The position numbers and the translations under genes were made by a program. A DNA stretch of 8,410 nt from Candidatus Fermentibacterales bacterium. Lineage in GTDB: Bacteria; Fermentibacterota; Fermentibacteria; Fermentibacterales; JAFGKQ01. Positions 1 through 6,644 of the stretch are shown here, piece after piece (positions within the stretch are counted from its first letter, which is position 1; every line of letters starts with the position of its first letter). The stretch is from contig JAFGKQ010000001.1 of the NCBI GenBank assembly GCA_016928495.1, positions 1-8,410 on the forward strand, written 5' to 3'. The notes under the pieces were generated by a model. The model searched no databases and was not told where the DNA came from. It saw only the letters and a list, made by a program, of their open reading frames with translations.

Positions 1-174
1 CACCAGATCTACGGCATGATGCAGGCCGGCCACAAGTTCGGCATGCAGACCATGAACCAGGCGCTGTACAATCTCTATCTCAGGCGGGACATCTCCAGGG
101 ACGCCGCGTTGGAGAGGTCCAGTGATCCGACCGAGATAGAGCAGATGATAGCAACGGGACGAGAAGTACTTTAG
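1..174 (+). CDS. pilT: Type IV pilus retraction ATPase PilT, C-terminal end (5' truncated by window edge)
   Basis: The window opens inside a reading frame of 57 codons that ends at TAG 172-174. The peptide contains GHKFGMQTMNQAL followed by a short helix and a run of ERSSDPTEIEQM. This matches the C-terminal signature of PilT family ATPases (typically GQKFGMQTMNQSL, then a region like ALARSSDPEEL). PilT is a hexameric cytoplasmic ATPase that powers pilus retraction and twitching motility. The Walker motifs lie outside the window, so only the C-terminus supports the call; the related PilU is a less likely alternative. The stop is 9 nt before the pilC start, and its last bases form part of the pilC Shine-Dalgarno (TAGGAGG), so the two genes are almost certainly cotranscribed. 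Confidence 0.9.
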   Translation, partial: HQIYGMMQAGHKFGMQTMNQALYNLYLRRDISRDAALERSSDPTEIEQMIATGREVL

Positions 175-183
175 GAGGCAAGC

Positions 184-1389
184 ATGGCCGAGTTCCAGTG
201 GCGGGGAACCAATAAGCAGGGCAGGGACCTTGGCGGGACCATCAAGGCCAAGGACCGCAGGGAGGCCGAGAGCCTGCTCGAGCGCAGGGGGGTCACGTTA
301 ACCAAGGTCTCGCGCAAGGGCTTCAGCCTCAACCTCCAGCTCACGACCGGCATCAACGACAAGAGCCTGAGCGCCTTCACAAGGCAGTTCGCCACCATGA
401 TCAACGCTGGTCTGCCCCTGGTCGGCTGCCTTCAGATCCTCAGCAGGCAGCAGGAGAACCAGTACTTCGCCAACGTCATCTCGGAGATAACGGCGGACGT
501 CGAGAAGGGAGGCACCCTCGCCGATGCCATGGGCAAGCACTCCAAGGTCTTCAGCGACCTCTACGTCAACATGGTCTCGGCAGGCGAGCAGGGAGGCATC
601 CTCGACACCATTCTCAACAGGCTCGCCGTTCACCTGGAGAAGAACGCTTCCCTGAAATCCAAGATCAAGACGGCCATGATGTACCCTGCCGTGGTCCTCA
701 TAGTGGTCGTCCTGGTGGTCTCCGCGCTGCTGCTGTTCGTCGTCCCGATCTTCCAGCAGATGTTCAGCGATCTGGGCGGGGACCTGCCGGGCCCGACGAA
801 GTTCGTGATAGGCCTGTCCGAGTTCTTCGGCAAGAACGTTCTGCTGATCATAGCCGGGGTGGTGGGCCTCATAGTGCTGTTCAGGGTCTACTACCGGACC
901 GACGGCGGTCAGAAGGTCATAGACACCATCAAGCTCAGGATACCCATCGTGGGCCCCCTGCTCAGGAAGCTGGCGATCGCCCGCTTCACCAGGACCCTGG
1001 GCACGCTGATCTCCAGCGGTGTCGCGATCCTGGACGGGCTCTCCATCACATCGAAGACCTCCGGCAACCGCGTCGTCGCAGACGCCATCCTGAAGGCCAG
1101 GACCAGCATCTCGGGAGGAGAGAACATATCGGCGCCCCTGGCCGATTCCGGCGTGTTCCCCCTGATGGTCACCCAGATGATCGCGGTAGGCGAGGAGACG
1201 GGCGGCCTGGACGACATGCTCCAGAAAGTCGCCGACTTCTACGAGGAGGAGGTTGACACCGCGGTGTCCGGCCTCACGTCCACGCTGGAGCCCATTCTGA
1301 TCATCGTCCTGGGCCTGGTGGTCGGTGGAATGGTCATAGCCATGTACCTGCCGATATTCGACCTGATCGGAGCGGTGGGCGGGAGCTAG
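184..1389 (+). CDS. pilC: Type IV pilus inner-membrane platform protein PilC
   Basis: This is a 401-residue protein of the PilC/GspF family, the usual length. PilC is the polytopic inner-membrane platform that couples the cytoplasmic ATPases PilB and PilT to pilin assembly and disassembly. The N-terminus (about 1-45) has the family pattern F-W-G-x-G followed by a basic helix ending in LLERRGV. Two T2SSF repeats follow at about 63-186 and 266-389, each with the signature G(E)-x-G-G-x-L-D (AGEQGGILDTIL at 133-144; VGEETGGLDDML at 335-346). Hydrophobic segments lie at about 169-190, 217-236 and 369-391. The start is ATG 184 with a strong GGAGG Shine-Dalgarno at 174-178. The pilT-pilC-pilS-pilR order matches known pil clusters. 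No truncation or missing motif is visible. Confidence 0.97.
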   Translation: MAEFQWRGTNKQGRDLGGTIKAKDRREAESLLERRGVTLTKVSRKGFSLNLQLTTGINDKSLSAFTRQFATMINAGLPLVGCLQILSRQQENQYFANVISEITADVEKGGTLADAMGKHSKVFSDLYVNMVSAGEQGGILDTILNRLAVHLEKNASLKSKIKTAMMYPAVVLIVVVLVVSALLLFVVPIFQQMFSDLGGDLPGPTKFVIGLSEFFGKNVLLIIAGVVGLIVLFRVYYRTDGGQKVIDTIKLRIPIVGPLLRKLAIARFTRTLGTLISSGVAILDGLSITSKTSGNRVVADAILKARTSISGGENISAPLADSGVFPLMVTQMIAVGEETGGLDDMLQKVADFYEEEVDTAVSGLTSTLEPILIIVLGLVVGGMVIAMYLPIFDLIGAVGGS

Positions 1390-1413
1390 CCTGCAACGGA
1401 GGACCGCCACGAA

Positions 1414-1440
1414 GGGCTTCGAAGCGGGAGCCGGAAGCCC
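1414..1440 (+). repeat. Inverted repeat in the pilC-pilS gap
   Basis: GGGCTTC (1414-1420) pairs with GAAGCCC (1434-1440) across a 13-nt loop. The left arm also overlaps a perfect 10-bp palindrome, GCTTCGAAGC (1416-1425). The element fills much of the 67-nt gap between pilC and pilS. No T-tract follows, so it is not a standard intrinsic terminator. It could act as an RNA stability or processing hairpin that tunes pilS relative to pilC, or be chance in GC-rich DNA. Confidence 0.3.
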
Positions 1441-1456
1441 GGACAGACATCACAGG

Positions 1457-3097
1457 ATGAGCCTGAGGCGCCTCACCTACCTGCACGTGGGGCGCCTCAT
1501 CATCATCGGCTCCCTCTGCGTCGCCGGCATGTTCGTCCTCGGCACCGAGAACGTGCTGGTCACGTACGCCATAGTGGGCCTGGTCGCGGTCCTCTATACC
1601 CCCTTCTCGCTGCTGTGGATGAACAGGCGCCCGGACTCCCGCGCGCCCGTCTGGACCATCCTGCTGCTGGACTCCCTTCTCCTGGGGGTCATCGTGCACC
1701 TGGCCGGAGGCGTTGACGGGCCCATGGCAGTGAGCATGGCCCTGCCCCCCCTGGCCGCGGGCCTGCTCCTCGGACAGCGCGGCGGGCTGGGCGTGGCCCT
1801 GGAGTGCATCGTGATCCTGACCGGCTCCGCCTGGCTCGAGGTCAACGGCATACAGGTCCGTTTCGGCAGCCCTCTGATGGCGGCGCTGCGCAACAAGGGA
1901 GAGGTGCTCCTGACCATCCGCTACGCAGGGCTGCGCACCTTCGTGCATGCCTGTCTCCTGACATCGGCCGGTCTCATCTCCGGCTACCTCTCCGAGACGC
2001 TCCGCAAGCAGGCCGGAAGGCTCCAGGTAGTGCTGGACGCCCTGAGGGAGAGCCAGGCGACCGCCGACGAGATACTTAACAGCATGACCGACGGAGTGGT
2101 GGTCGTGGACACAGCCGGAAGGCCCATCCGTGTGAACCCGGCGGCAAGGCTGTGCCTCGGCCTGACCGGTGAGGACTGGAAGGCAGGACTGAGAACCTCC
2201 CCCGTACAAGGCCTTCTCACGGACTTCCTGGAGAAGGGCTCGGGTCCCGAGCAATCGGACCTGTCCGTTGGGGGACGGGTACTGGAGTGCAGGGTCTCGG
2301 GCTTCAGGAACGAGCAGGGGGACTTCTCCGGTGCCGTTGCCGTCTTTTCCGACGTAACGGAGGTCCGGAGCCTGAGAGCGGATCTCGAGGAGAAGGAGAA
2401 GATGGCGGTTCTCGGGAGGCTCTCCGCCACCATGGCCCACGAGATACGCAACCCCCTCGCCTCGATCAGCGGCTCCATACAGCTCCTGCGGTCGAAGCCC
2501 CTGGAGGCGGGAGGAGAGGAGCGCCTGATGAGCCTGATCGTCCGCGAGTCCGGCAGGGTCTCCGAGATACTGGAGGGATACCTGGAGCTGGCAAGACCGG
2601 CGAGGGCGTTCAGCAGGGAGCGGATAGACCTGGTAGCCCTGCTGGAGGAGGCCCTCGATCTCGCCAGGCGCAGCATGGACGACGGCGGCGTAGAGCTGGT
2701 GCTCGAGGCCGGGGCCAGGCCCGTCATGGAGGGAAGCAGGGCCAGGCTGACCCAGGTCTTCGGCAACCTCATCCGGAACGCGATAGAGGCGACCGAGCAG
2801 AGGCCCGACGGGAGGGTTGTCGTCAGGGTGGGCACGGAGCAATATCCGGGCTCGGGCTGCGACGCAGTGGTGAGGGTCGTGGACAACGGTTGCGGAATAG
2901 ACCCGGAGAGGCTCGAGACCATCATGGACCCCTTCATCTCGAGCAAGGACTCGGGCACCGGGCTAGGCCTCTACATCGCGAGAAGGGCGGCCGAGGACCA
3001 TGGCGGAGCGATCTCTTTCGAGAGCAGCCCCGGACGCGGCACCACCGTGACGGTGAGGCTCCCGCTGAGCCATGCGTCGAAGGATACCGCAACCTGA
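1457..3097 (+). CDS. pilS: Membrane sensor histidine kinase PilS
   Basis: This 546-residue two-component sensor kinase is the expected partner of the PilR gene that follows. The N-terminal ~180 residues hold about six hydrophobic segments (near 11-29, 32-52, 66-86, 93-106, 110-126 and 160-178), as in PilS of Pseudomonas. A PAS-like domain spans about 200-300 (SMTDGVVVVDTAGRPIRVN near its start). The kinase core is complete: H-box AHEIRNPLASISGS with phosphoacceptor His328, N-box NLIRNAIEAT (437-446), G1 box DNGCGI (476-481), F-box DPFISSK (491-497) and G2 box GTGLGLYIARR (500-510). PilS phosphorylates PilR to control pilin transcription. ATG 1457 has only a weak, very close purine run (CAGG). 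It is chosen because the product then begins with the R-x-L-x-Y-L-x-x-x-R-L pattern typical of PilS. The gene ends 13 nt before pilR. Confidence 0.94.
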   Translation: MSLRRLTYLHVGRLIIIGSLCVAGMFVLGTENVLVTYAIVGLVAVLYTPFSLLWMNRRPDSRAPVWTILLLDSLLLGVIVHLAGGVDGPMAVSMALPPLAAGLLLGQRGGLGVALECIVILTGSAWLEVNGIQVRFGSPLMAALRNKGEVLLTIRYAGLRTFVHACLLTSAGLISGYLSETLRKQAGRLQVVLDALRESQATADEILNSMTDGVVVVDTAGRPIRVNPAARLCLGLTGEDWKAGLRTSPVQGLLTDFLEKGSGPEQSDLSVGGRVLECRVSGFRNEQGDFSGAVAVFSDVTEVRSLRADLEEKEKMAVLGRLSATMAHEIRNPLASISGSIQLLRSKPLEAGGEERLMSLIVRESGRVSEILEGYLELARPARAFSRERIDLVALLEEALDLARRSMDDGGVELVLEAGARPVMEGSRARLTQVFGNLIRNAIEATEQRPDGRVVVRVGTEQYPGSGCDAVVRVVDNGCGIDPERLETIMDPFISSKDSGTGLGLYIARRAAEDHGGAISFESSPGRGTTVTVRLPLSHASKDTAT

Positions 3098-3110
3098 GGA
3101 TCGGAGCCGG

Positions 3111-4577
3111 ATGAAGACCGCGAGGGCGACGGTACTGGTCGTCGACGACGAGCCCAGCATGGTCGAGTGGCTATCGGTGCTTCTCGACCAGGAGGGCTAC
3201 GAGGTCATCACGGCCACCGAAGCCAACCGCGCCATCAAGCTGGGCGAGCAGGCAAGCCCCGATATTCTCCTGGTGGACATCAAGATGCCCGGCAAGTCGG
3301 GCCTCGAGGTCTTCAGCACACTGAAGTCGCGCAACCGTGACCTGATAGGCATCGTGATGACGGCATTCTCGAGCGTGGACACCGCCGTGAAGGCCATCAG
3401 GCAGGGGGCAAGGGACTACCTGATCAAGCCCTTCGACATAGACCAGCTTACCCTGGCGCTGAACAGGGCTCTGGGCGAGCGGGAGATGCAGAAGGAGAAC
3501 CTGATCCTGCGCAGGCAGGTCAGGAAAAGCTTCGACTTCAGGGAGATAACGGGGCGGTCCAAGTCCCTGATGGACCTGCTGGACAAGGTCAGGAGGGTGG
3601 CCACGACCGACAGCACTGTCCTGATCACGGGCGAGAGCGGAACCGGCAAAGAGTTGATAGCAAAGGCTATACACTACAACAGCCATCGGGCCGACGGCCC
3701 GCTGCTCAGTGTGAACTGCGGCGGCTTCTCCCGCAACCTCCTCGAGAGCGAGCTCTTCGGACACGTGAAGGGCTCCTTTACCGGCGCCCACAGGGACAAG
3801 GAAGGGCTGCTCGTGGCCGCTTCTGGCGGCACGTTCTTCATGGACGAGATAAGCGAGCTGGACAGGGACCTCCAGGTCAAGCTGCTCAGGGCCCTTCAGG
3901 AGAGGATCGTGCTTCCGGTCGGAGGGACCGAGACCATCCCCTTCGACGTCCGACTCGTGGCGGCGACCAACGTGGACCTCGAGAAGAGGGTGGAAGATGG
4001 GAGCTTCCGCTCGGACCTCTACTACAGGCTCAACGTCATCCCCCTCAGGGTGCCTCCGTTACGGGAGAGAAGGGACGATATCCCGCTCCTGCTGCGGCGC
4101 TTCCTGCGCGAGAGCTCGGAGGCGCTCGGAATGGAGGAGCCCAGCATAACCGAGGAGGCCATGGAGGCCATCACGGCCTACGACTGGCCCGGCAACGTGC
4201 GCGAGCTCGAGAACCTGCTCGAGCGCCTATGCGTGATGAGCCGAGGAGAGCCCATCAGCCTGGACCTGCTCCCGGACCAGTTCGGGAGAGCTGGAGGCGC
4301 GGAGACCGCTGCGGCGCCTGCCATCGAGATCCCGCCTGCAGGGGAGGATGCCGCCGGGAGCGGAGGCAGTCCCGCCACCCTCAAGGACGTCGAGAAGGCC
4401 TACACCTACTACGTGCTCGAGCACAGGGCGGGAGGTCAGAAGAAGCTGGCCGCCGAGCTGCTCGGCATCAACGAGAGCACGTTGCACCGCAGGCTCCAGC
4501 GCTACGAGGAGGAGGAAGAGGAGCCCCGCCGCGGGGAGAGCAGCACCTCCGGGTCTTCCGGCGAAGTCGGCAGCTAG
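3111..4577 (+). CDS. pilR: Sigma-54-dependent response regulator PilR (NtrC family)
   Basis: This 488-residue protein activates RpoN-dependent transcription, classically of the pilin gene. The receiver domain (about 6-120) has the acidic pair D12/D13, phosphoacceptor D56 (in LLVDIKMPGKSG), T84 and K106. The AAA+ domain (about 146-385) has Walker A GESGTGKE (174-181), the sigma-54 contact loop GSFTGA (221-226, usually GAFTGA), Walker B with D245/E246, and the WPGNVRELENL segment. A Fis-type helix-turn-helix follows at about 446-465 (LAAELLGINESTLHRRLQRY), then a 23-residue tail of glutamates, serines and glycines. An in-frame ATG at 3072 would overlap pilS by 26 nt. ATG 3111 is preferred because the receiver then starts at the usual distance and GGAG lies at 3103-3106. 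The gene sits downstream of pilS and upstream of a pilin with a matching sigma-54 promoter. Confidence 0.96.
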   Translation: MKTARATVLVVDDEPSMVEWLSVLLDQEGYEVITATEANRAIKLGEQASPDILLVDIKMPGKSGLEVFSTLKSRNRDLIGIVMTAFSSVDTAVKAIRQGARDYLIKPFDIDQLTLALNRALGEREMQKENLILRRQVRKSFDFREITGRSKSLMDLLDKVRRVATTDSTVLITGESGTGKELIAKAIHYNSHRADGPLLSVNCGGFSRNLLESELFGHVKGSFTGAHRDKEGLLVAASGGTFFMDEISELDRDLQVKLLRALQERIVLPVGGTETIPFDVRLVAATNVDLEKRVEDGSFRSDLYYRLNVIPLRVPPLRERRDDIPLLLRRFLRESSEALGMEEPSITEEAMEAITAYDWPGNVRELENLLERLCVMSRGEPISLDLLPDQFGRAGGAETAAAPAIEIPPAGEDAAGSGGSPATLKDVEKAYTYYVLEHRAGGQKKLAAELLGINESTLHRRLQRYEEEEEEPRRGESSTSGSSGEVGS

Positions 4578-4580
4578 GCA

Positions 4581-6005
4581 ATGGCCGCCTCCTCCATGGC
4601 CCTTGCCTCACGCTGGCTGTGGCTGCCCGTCTTCCTGGCCGCCGCGCTCGCGCTGGGGCAGGAGGGCATCCCCGTCGAGGACGGGGGGGAGATAGAAACC
4701 GTCTCGGCGCTTGGCGGGGTGAACCATCCTCCCGGAATGCCGCTGCTCTCCCTGCTCGGCAGGACGTTCTGGCTGATGTCCCCGGAGTGGGGCCTGCGTC
4801 TGCTGTTCGCGCTGCTGGCATCCATCTCCGTCCTTCTGCTCACCGAGCGGGCCGGCGTGAGCGGCAGGCTGCTCGGGCTGCTGGTTCTCGCGCTCCCCGC
4901 GTTCGGCGAGAGGCTGCTCGCCTGGGACGCCTACGGTCCTCTCTTCCTGCTGGCCGCCCTGTCGCTCCTCGTGGTCCGCAGCGGGACAACCGGCAGGAGC
5001 GCCATTCTCACGGGCTACATCGCCGGTCTCGGCTGCGCCCTGCACCTGCAGGGGCTCATGCTGCTCCTGCCGGCGCTGCTGTGCGCAAGGGGAAAGGCCG
5101 CAAGACTTGCACAGGCTGTGCTCGGCTTCGGCCTCGCCCTCTCTCTCTACCTGTTGCTCCCGATCTCCTCCTCGGCGGGCCTGGTGGTCGACTGGGGCTC
5201 CTGCGGGAGCCTCTCCGCCCTGCTCAGACAGGTGACGGCAGCGGGCTACCGTGAGGTCTACGAGGGCATCGGCAGGCTCTCGACCGATACCCTCGCTCTG
5301 CACCTCGGGACGATCTGGAGGCTTCTGTGGCCCGGCTTGCTGCTTCCTGTGCTCGCGCTCCTCCTGCTGTCCCTGCGCCCGGCAAGGGGCTTTCTCGCTC
5401 CGGTCCTTCGTCCTCCGGAGGCCACCTCCCCCTTCGGGCGGCGGGATCGCAGGGCCGCCGCGCCCGTACTCGGCCTTCTGCTCGCGTCGCTCGTGCTGCT
5501 CGACCTGGTCTTCGTACTGCTGGTGAACCCGATGGCCGCGGGGACCTCGCAGACCGGCGCGATTACGCTTCTGGTGCTCATCGTGCTGGGTATCGAGGGA
5601 TTAAGGAGGTTGCGGCATGCTGCCGCCGCCGTGGTGCTGGGTTTCGCACTGGTCCTGGGGCTCCCGTTCCGGAGCGGGCTGCCCGATCAGGAGGCAGCTA
5701 TCTCGAACGTGCTCGCGGGGTCTCCCATGCGGACTGCCCTCGTGCTGGAGAGCAACGACCTGCTCTACGGCTGCTGGAGCGCCTGCTACGCGAGGGACGC
5801 CAGGCCCGACGTTGTCCTGATGTCCACCCAGAACTTCTCGGGCTGGTTCGAGGACATGGTGAGCCACTTCCATCCCGGCTTCGATCTCTCGGCCTCGGTC
5901 TTGGATGTCGGCGGATACGACCTCCCCAGGGATGTCGTTGCGGGCAGGCTGATCCAGGCGGCCATCGAGGCCAATCCGGGCTACACCTTCCTCTCCGACA
6001 GGTAG
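4581..6005 (+). CDS. DUF2723-type GT-C membrane glycosyltransferase (candidate protein O-glycosyltransferase)
   Basis: This is a 474-residue, very hydrophobic protein with roughly ten membrane segments. Near the N-terminus it has DGGEIETVSALGGVNHPPGM (34-53), matching the DUF2723 signature in which an acidic D-x-GE motif precedes GVxHPPGxPLxxLLGR. A later periplasmic motif, VDWGSCGSLSALLRQVT (203-219), matches the family's LDWGxPxTLxxFLxxVT. The C-terminal part (about 384-474) is soluble-looking, with ESNDLLYG and ARPDVVLM resembling the family's second conserved region. DUF2723 corresponds to GT-C enzymes of CAZy family GT117; human TMEM260, a family member, is a protein O-mannosyltransferase. 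The start is 3 nt after the pilR stop and has almost no Shine-Dalgarno, so translation is probably coupled to pilR. It is shorter than many family members, which often exceed 600 residues, and ends abruptly after FLSDR. The substrate is unknown; pilin modification is inferred from location only. Confidence 0.8.
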   Translation: MAASSMALASRWLWLPVFLAAALALGQEGIPVEDGGEIETVSALGGVNHPPGMPLLSLLGRTFWLMSPEWGLRLLFALLASISVLLLTERAGVSGRLLGLLVLALPAFGERLLAWDAYGPLFLLAALSLLVVRSGTTGRSAILTGYIAGLGCALHLQGLMLLLPALLCARGKAARLAQAVLGFGLALSLYLLLPISSSAGLVVDWGSCGSLSALLRQVTAAGYREVYEGIGRLSTDTLALHLGTIWRLLWPGLLLPVLALLLLSLRPARGFLAPVLRPPEATSPFGRRDRRAAAPVLGLLLASLVLLDLVFVLLVNPMAAGTSQTGAITLLVLIVLGIEGLRRLRHAAAAVVLGFALVLGLPFRSGLPDQEAAISNVLAGSPMRTALVLESNDLLYGCWSACYARDARPDVVLMSTQNFSGWFEDMVSHFHPGFDLSASVLDVGGYDLPRDVVAGRLIQAAIEANPGYTFLSDR

Positions 6006-6008
6006 CCC

Positions 6009-6024
6009 TGGAAAGGTCCTTGCT
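6009..6024 (+). promoter_or_regulatory. Possible sigma-54 promoter for the pilin-like gene
   Basis: TGGAAAGGTCCTTGCT has the invariant GG and GC separated by exactly 10 nt, plus TTGCT at the -12 element. Against TGGCACG-N4-TTGCW it mismatches only at the fourth and sixth bases. It begins 3 nt after the stop of the DUF2723 gene. The predicted start would be near 6035, 28 nt before the downstream ATG. It is a weaker match than the element before the pilin, but well placed to put this gene under the same PilR/RpoN control. Confidence 0.45.
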
Positions 6025-6062
6025 TCGGTCTTCCTCAGGGCAAGGCTGAAGGAGAGGACAGG

Positions 6063-6467
6063 ATGAGCGGAGAGGGACTCGGGAGCGGTGGCGGTCGAGT
6101 GGGGCTCTTCCCGTACCTGATCGTCTGCCTGGCGCTCGTGGGAGCGCTGGACCAGGTGCTCGCAAGGGGGGCAGGGGGCGGAGATGCCGCCCTCATCGAG
6201 GAGATCGAGGCCTGCCGTGAGAACATGCTGACTCTCGCCGAGGCGGAGGAGACGCACTATGCCGATCACGGGTCCTGCACGGAGATGATCGGCAACCTCT
6301 GCGACTACTTCGAGCCCGCCTGGCGGCTGTGCTGCCCGGAGGACGGCTGCGGCCCCTATAGGCTGATCGTGTGGCCGCTGCCCGGCAGGCAGCACTGCAT
6401 GGTCCGCTGCCCCGGAGCCTTCCAGTCGGTCCACGGTTCGATAGTGGACGGCATCCCGAGCTGGTAG
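6063..6467 (+). CDS. Cysteine-rich pilin-like protein lacking a type III (prepilin) signal
   Basis: This is a 134-residue protein clearly related to the pilin encoded just downstream. Residues 51-134 align with pilin 40-122 at about 37 identical positions (hand alignment). Shared features include NMxTLAxAE, CPxDGxGPYxL, CPGA, HGSI and a C-terminal SW. The three pilin cysteines are matched by C51, C91 and C116. There are nine cysteines in total; all but C22 lie after the hydrophobic segment. The N-terminus differs: a glycine-rich leader, then a hydrophobic helix at about 14-33 that begins GLFPYL instead of GFTLIE, so Glu5 is absent and Pro occupies position 3. It might instead be a Sec signal (VLA before residue 35 fits a signal peptidase I site) or a membrane anchor. 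ATG 6063 has a good AAGGAGAGG Shine-Dalgarno at 6049-6057. Its role is unknown; a minor pilin, pilin-interacting or pilus-regulating protein is possible. Confidence 0.85.
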   Translation: MSGEGLGSGGGRVGLFPYLIVCLALVGALDQVLARGAGGGDAALIEEIEACRENMLTLAEAEETHYADHGSCTEMIGNLCDYFEPAWRLCCPEDGCGPYRLIVWPLPGRQHCMVRCPGAFQSVHGSIVDGIPSW

Positions 6468-6477
6468 CAGGCCCCGA

Positions 6478-6495
6478 GCGTCAGGATCCTGACGC
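6478..6495. promoter_or_regulatory. Perfect 18-bp palindrome, candidate activator site upstream of the pilin promoter
   Basis: GCGTCAGGATCCTGACGC is its own reverse complement over all 18 bases. A third copy of the half-site TCCTGAC lies at 6506-6512 in the same orientation as the right arm. The centre is about 185 bp upstream of the predicted pilin transcription start, inside the usual range for NtrC-family enhancer sites. It begins 11 nt after the stop of the pilin-like gene. It could also fold as a 7-bp hairpin with a GATC loop, but no T-run follows, so it is a poor intrinsic terminator. It does not resemble the TGTC-type sites described for Pseudomonas PilR, so assignment to PilR is speculative. 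Confidence 0.5.
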
Positions 6496-6644
6496 CGCCA
6501 CAGCCTCCTGACTTGCAGAAAGCTGGTTCACCGTTGCGCGATGCAAGCTCCCGCGCTATGTTCGGGTTCCGGGCGGAAGCCGCCGTGGGGCCAGAGCACG
6601 CAAGCCCTGCACCTGCAGCCATCTTGCCCTGAACCCGGCGCTTC

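Noticed and set aside
298-1410. 370-residue open frame on the - strand across pilC
   Set aside because: It lies antisense to an unmistakable pilC, is rich in Asp, Gln, His and Arg as expected of GC-rich shadow frames, and has no recognisable domain.
1334-2842. 502-residue open frame on the - strand across pilS
   Set aside because: Antisense to a complete PilS with all kinase boxes; its composition is that of a shadow frame and no motif is visible.
3072-3110. Upstream in-frame start for pilR at 3072
   Set aside because: It would overlap pilS by 26 nt and add 13 basic residues ahead of the receiver domain; ATG 3111 has a Shine-Dalgarno and gives the normal domain start.
4229-5254. 341-residue + strand frame overlapping pilR and the DUF2723 gene
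   Set aside because: It overlaps two well-supported genes in another frame and is an Arg/Ala/Gly-rich low-complexity product typical of a frame-shifted shadow.
6003-6062. Read-through of a single TAG joining the DUF2723 protein to the in-frame pilin-like protein
   Set aside because: The two genes share a frame with only one stop between them, but stops are rare in GC-rich DNA, TAG is the normal stop here, and the second gene has its own strong ribosome binding site and possible promoter.
6478-6495. Palindrome as an intrinsic terminator after the pilin-like gene
   Set aside because: The stem would be only 7 bp around a GATC loop and no run of T follows; a protein-binding site is the better explanation.
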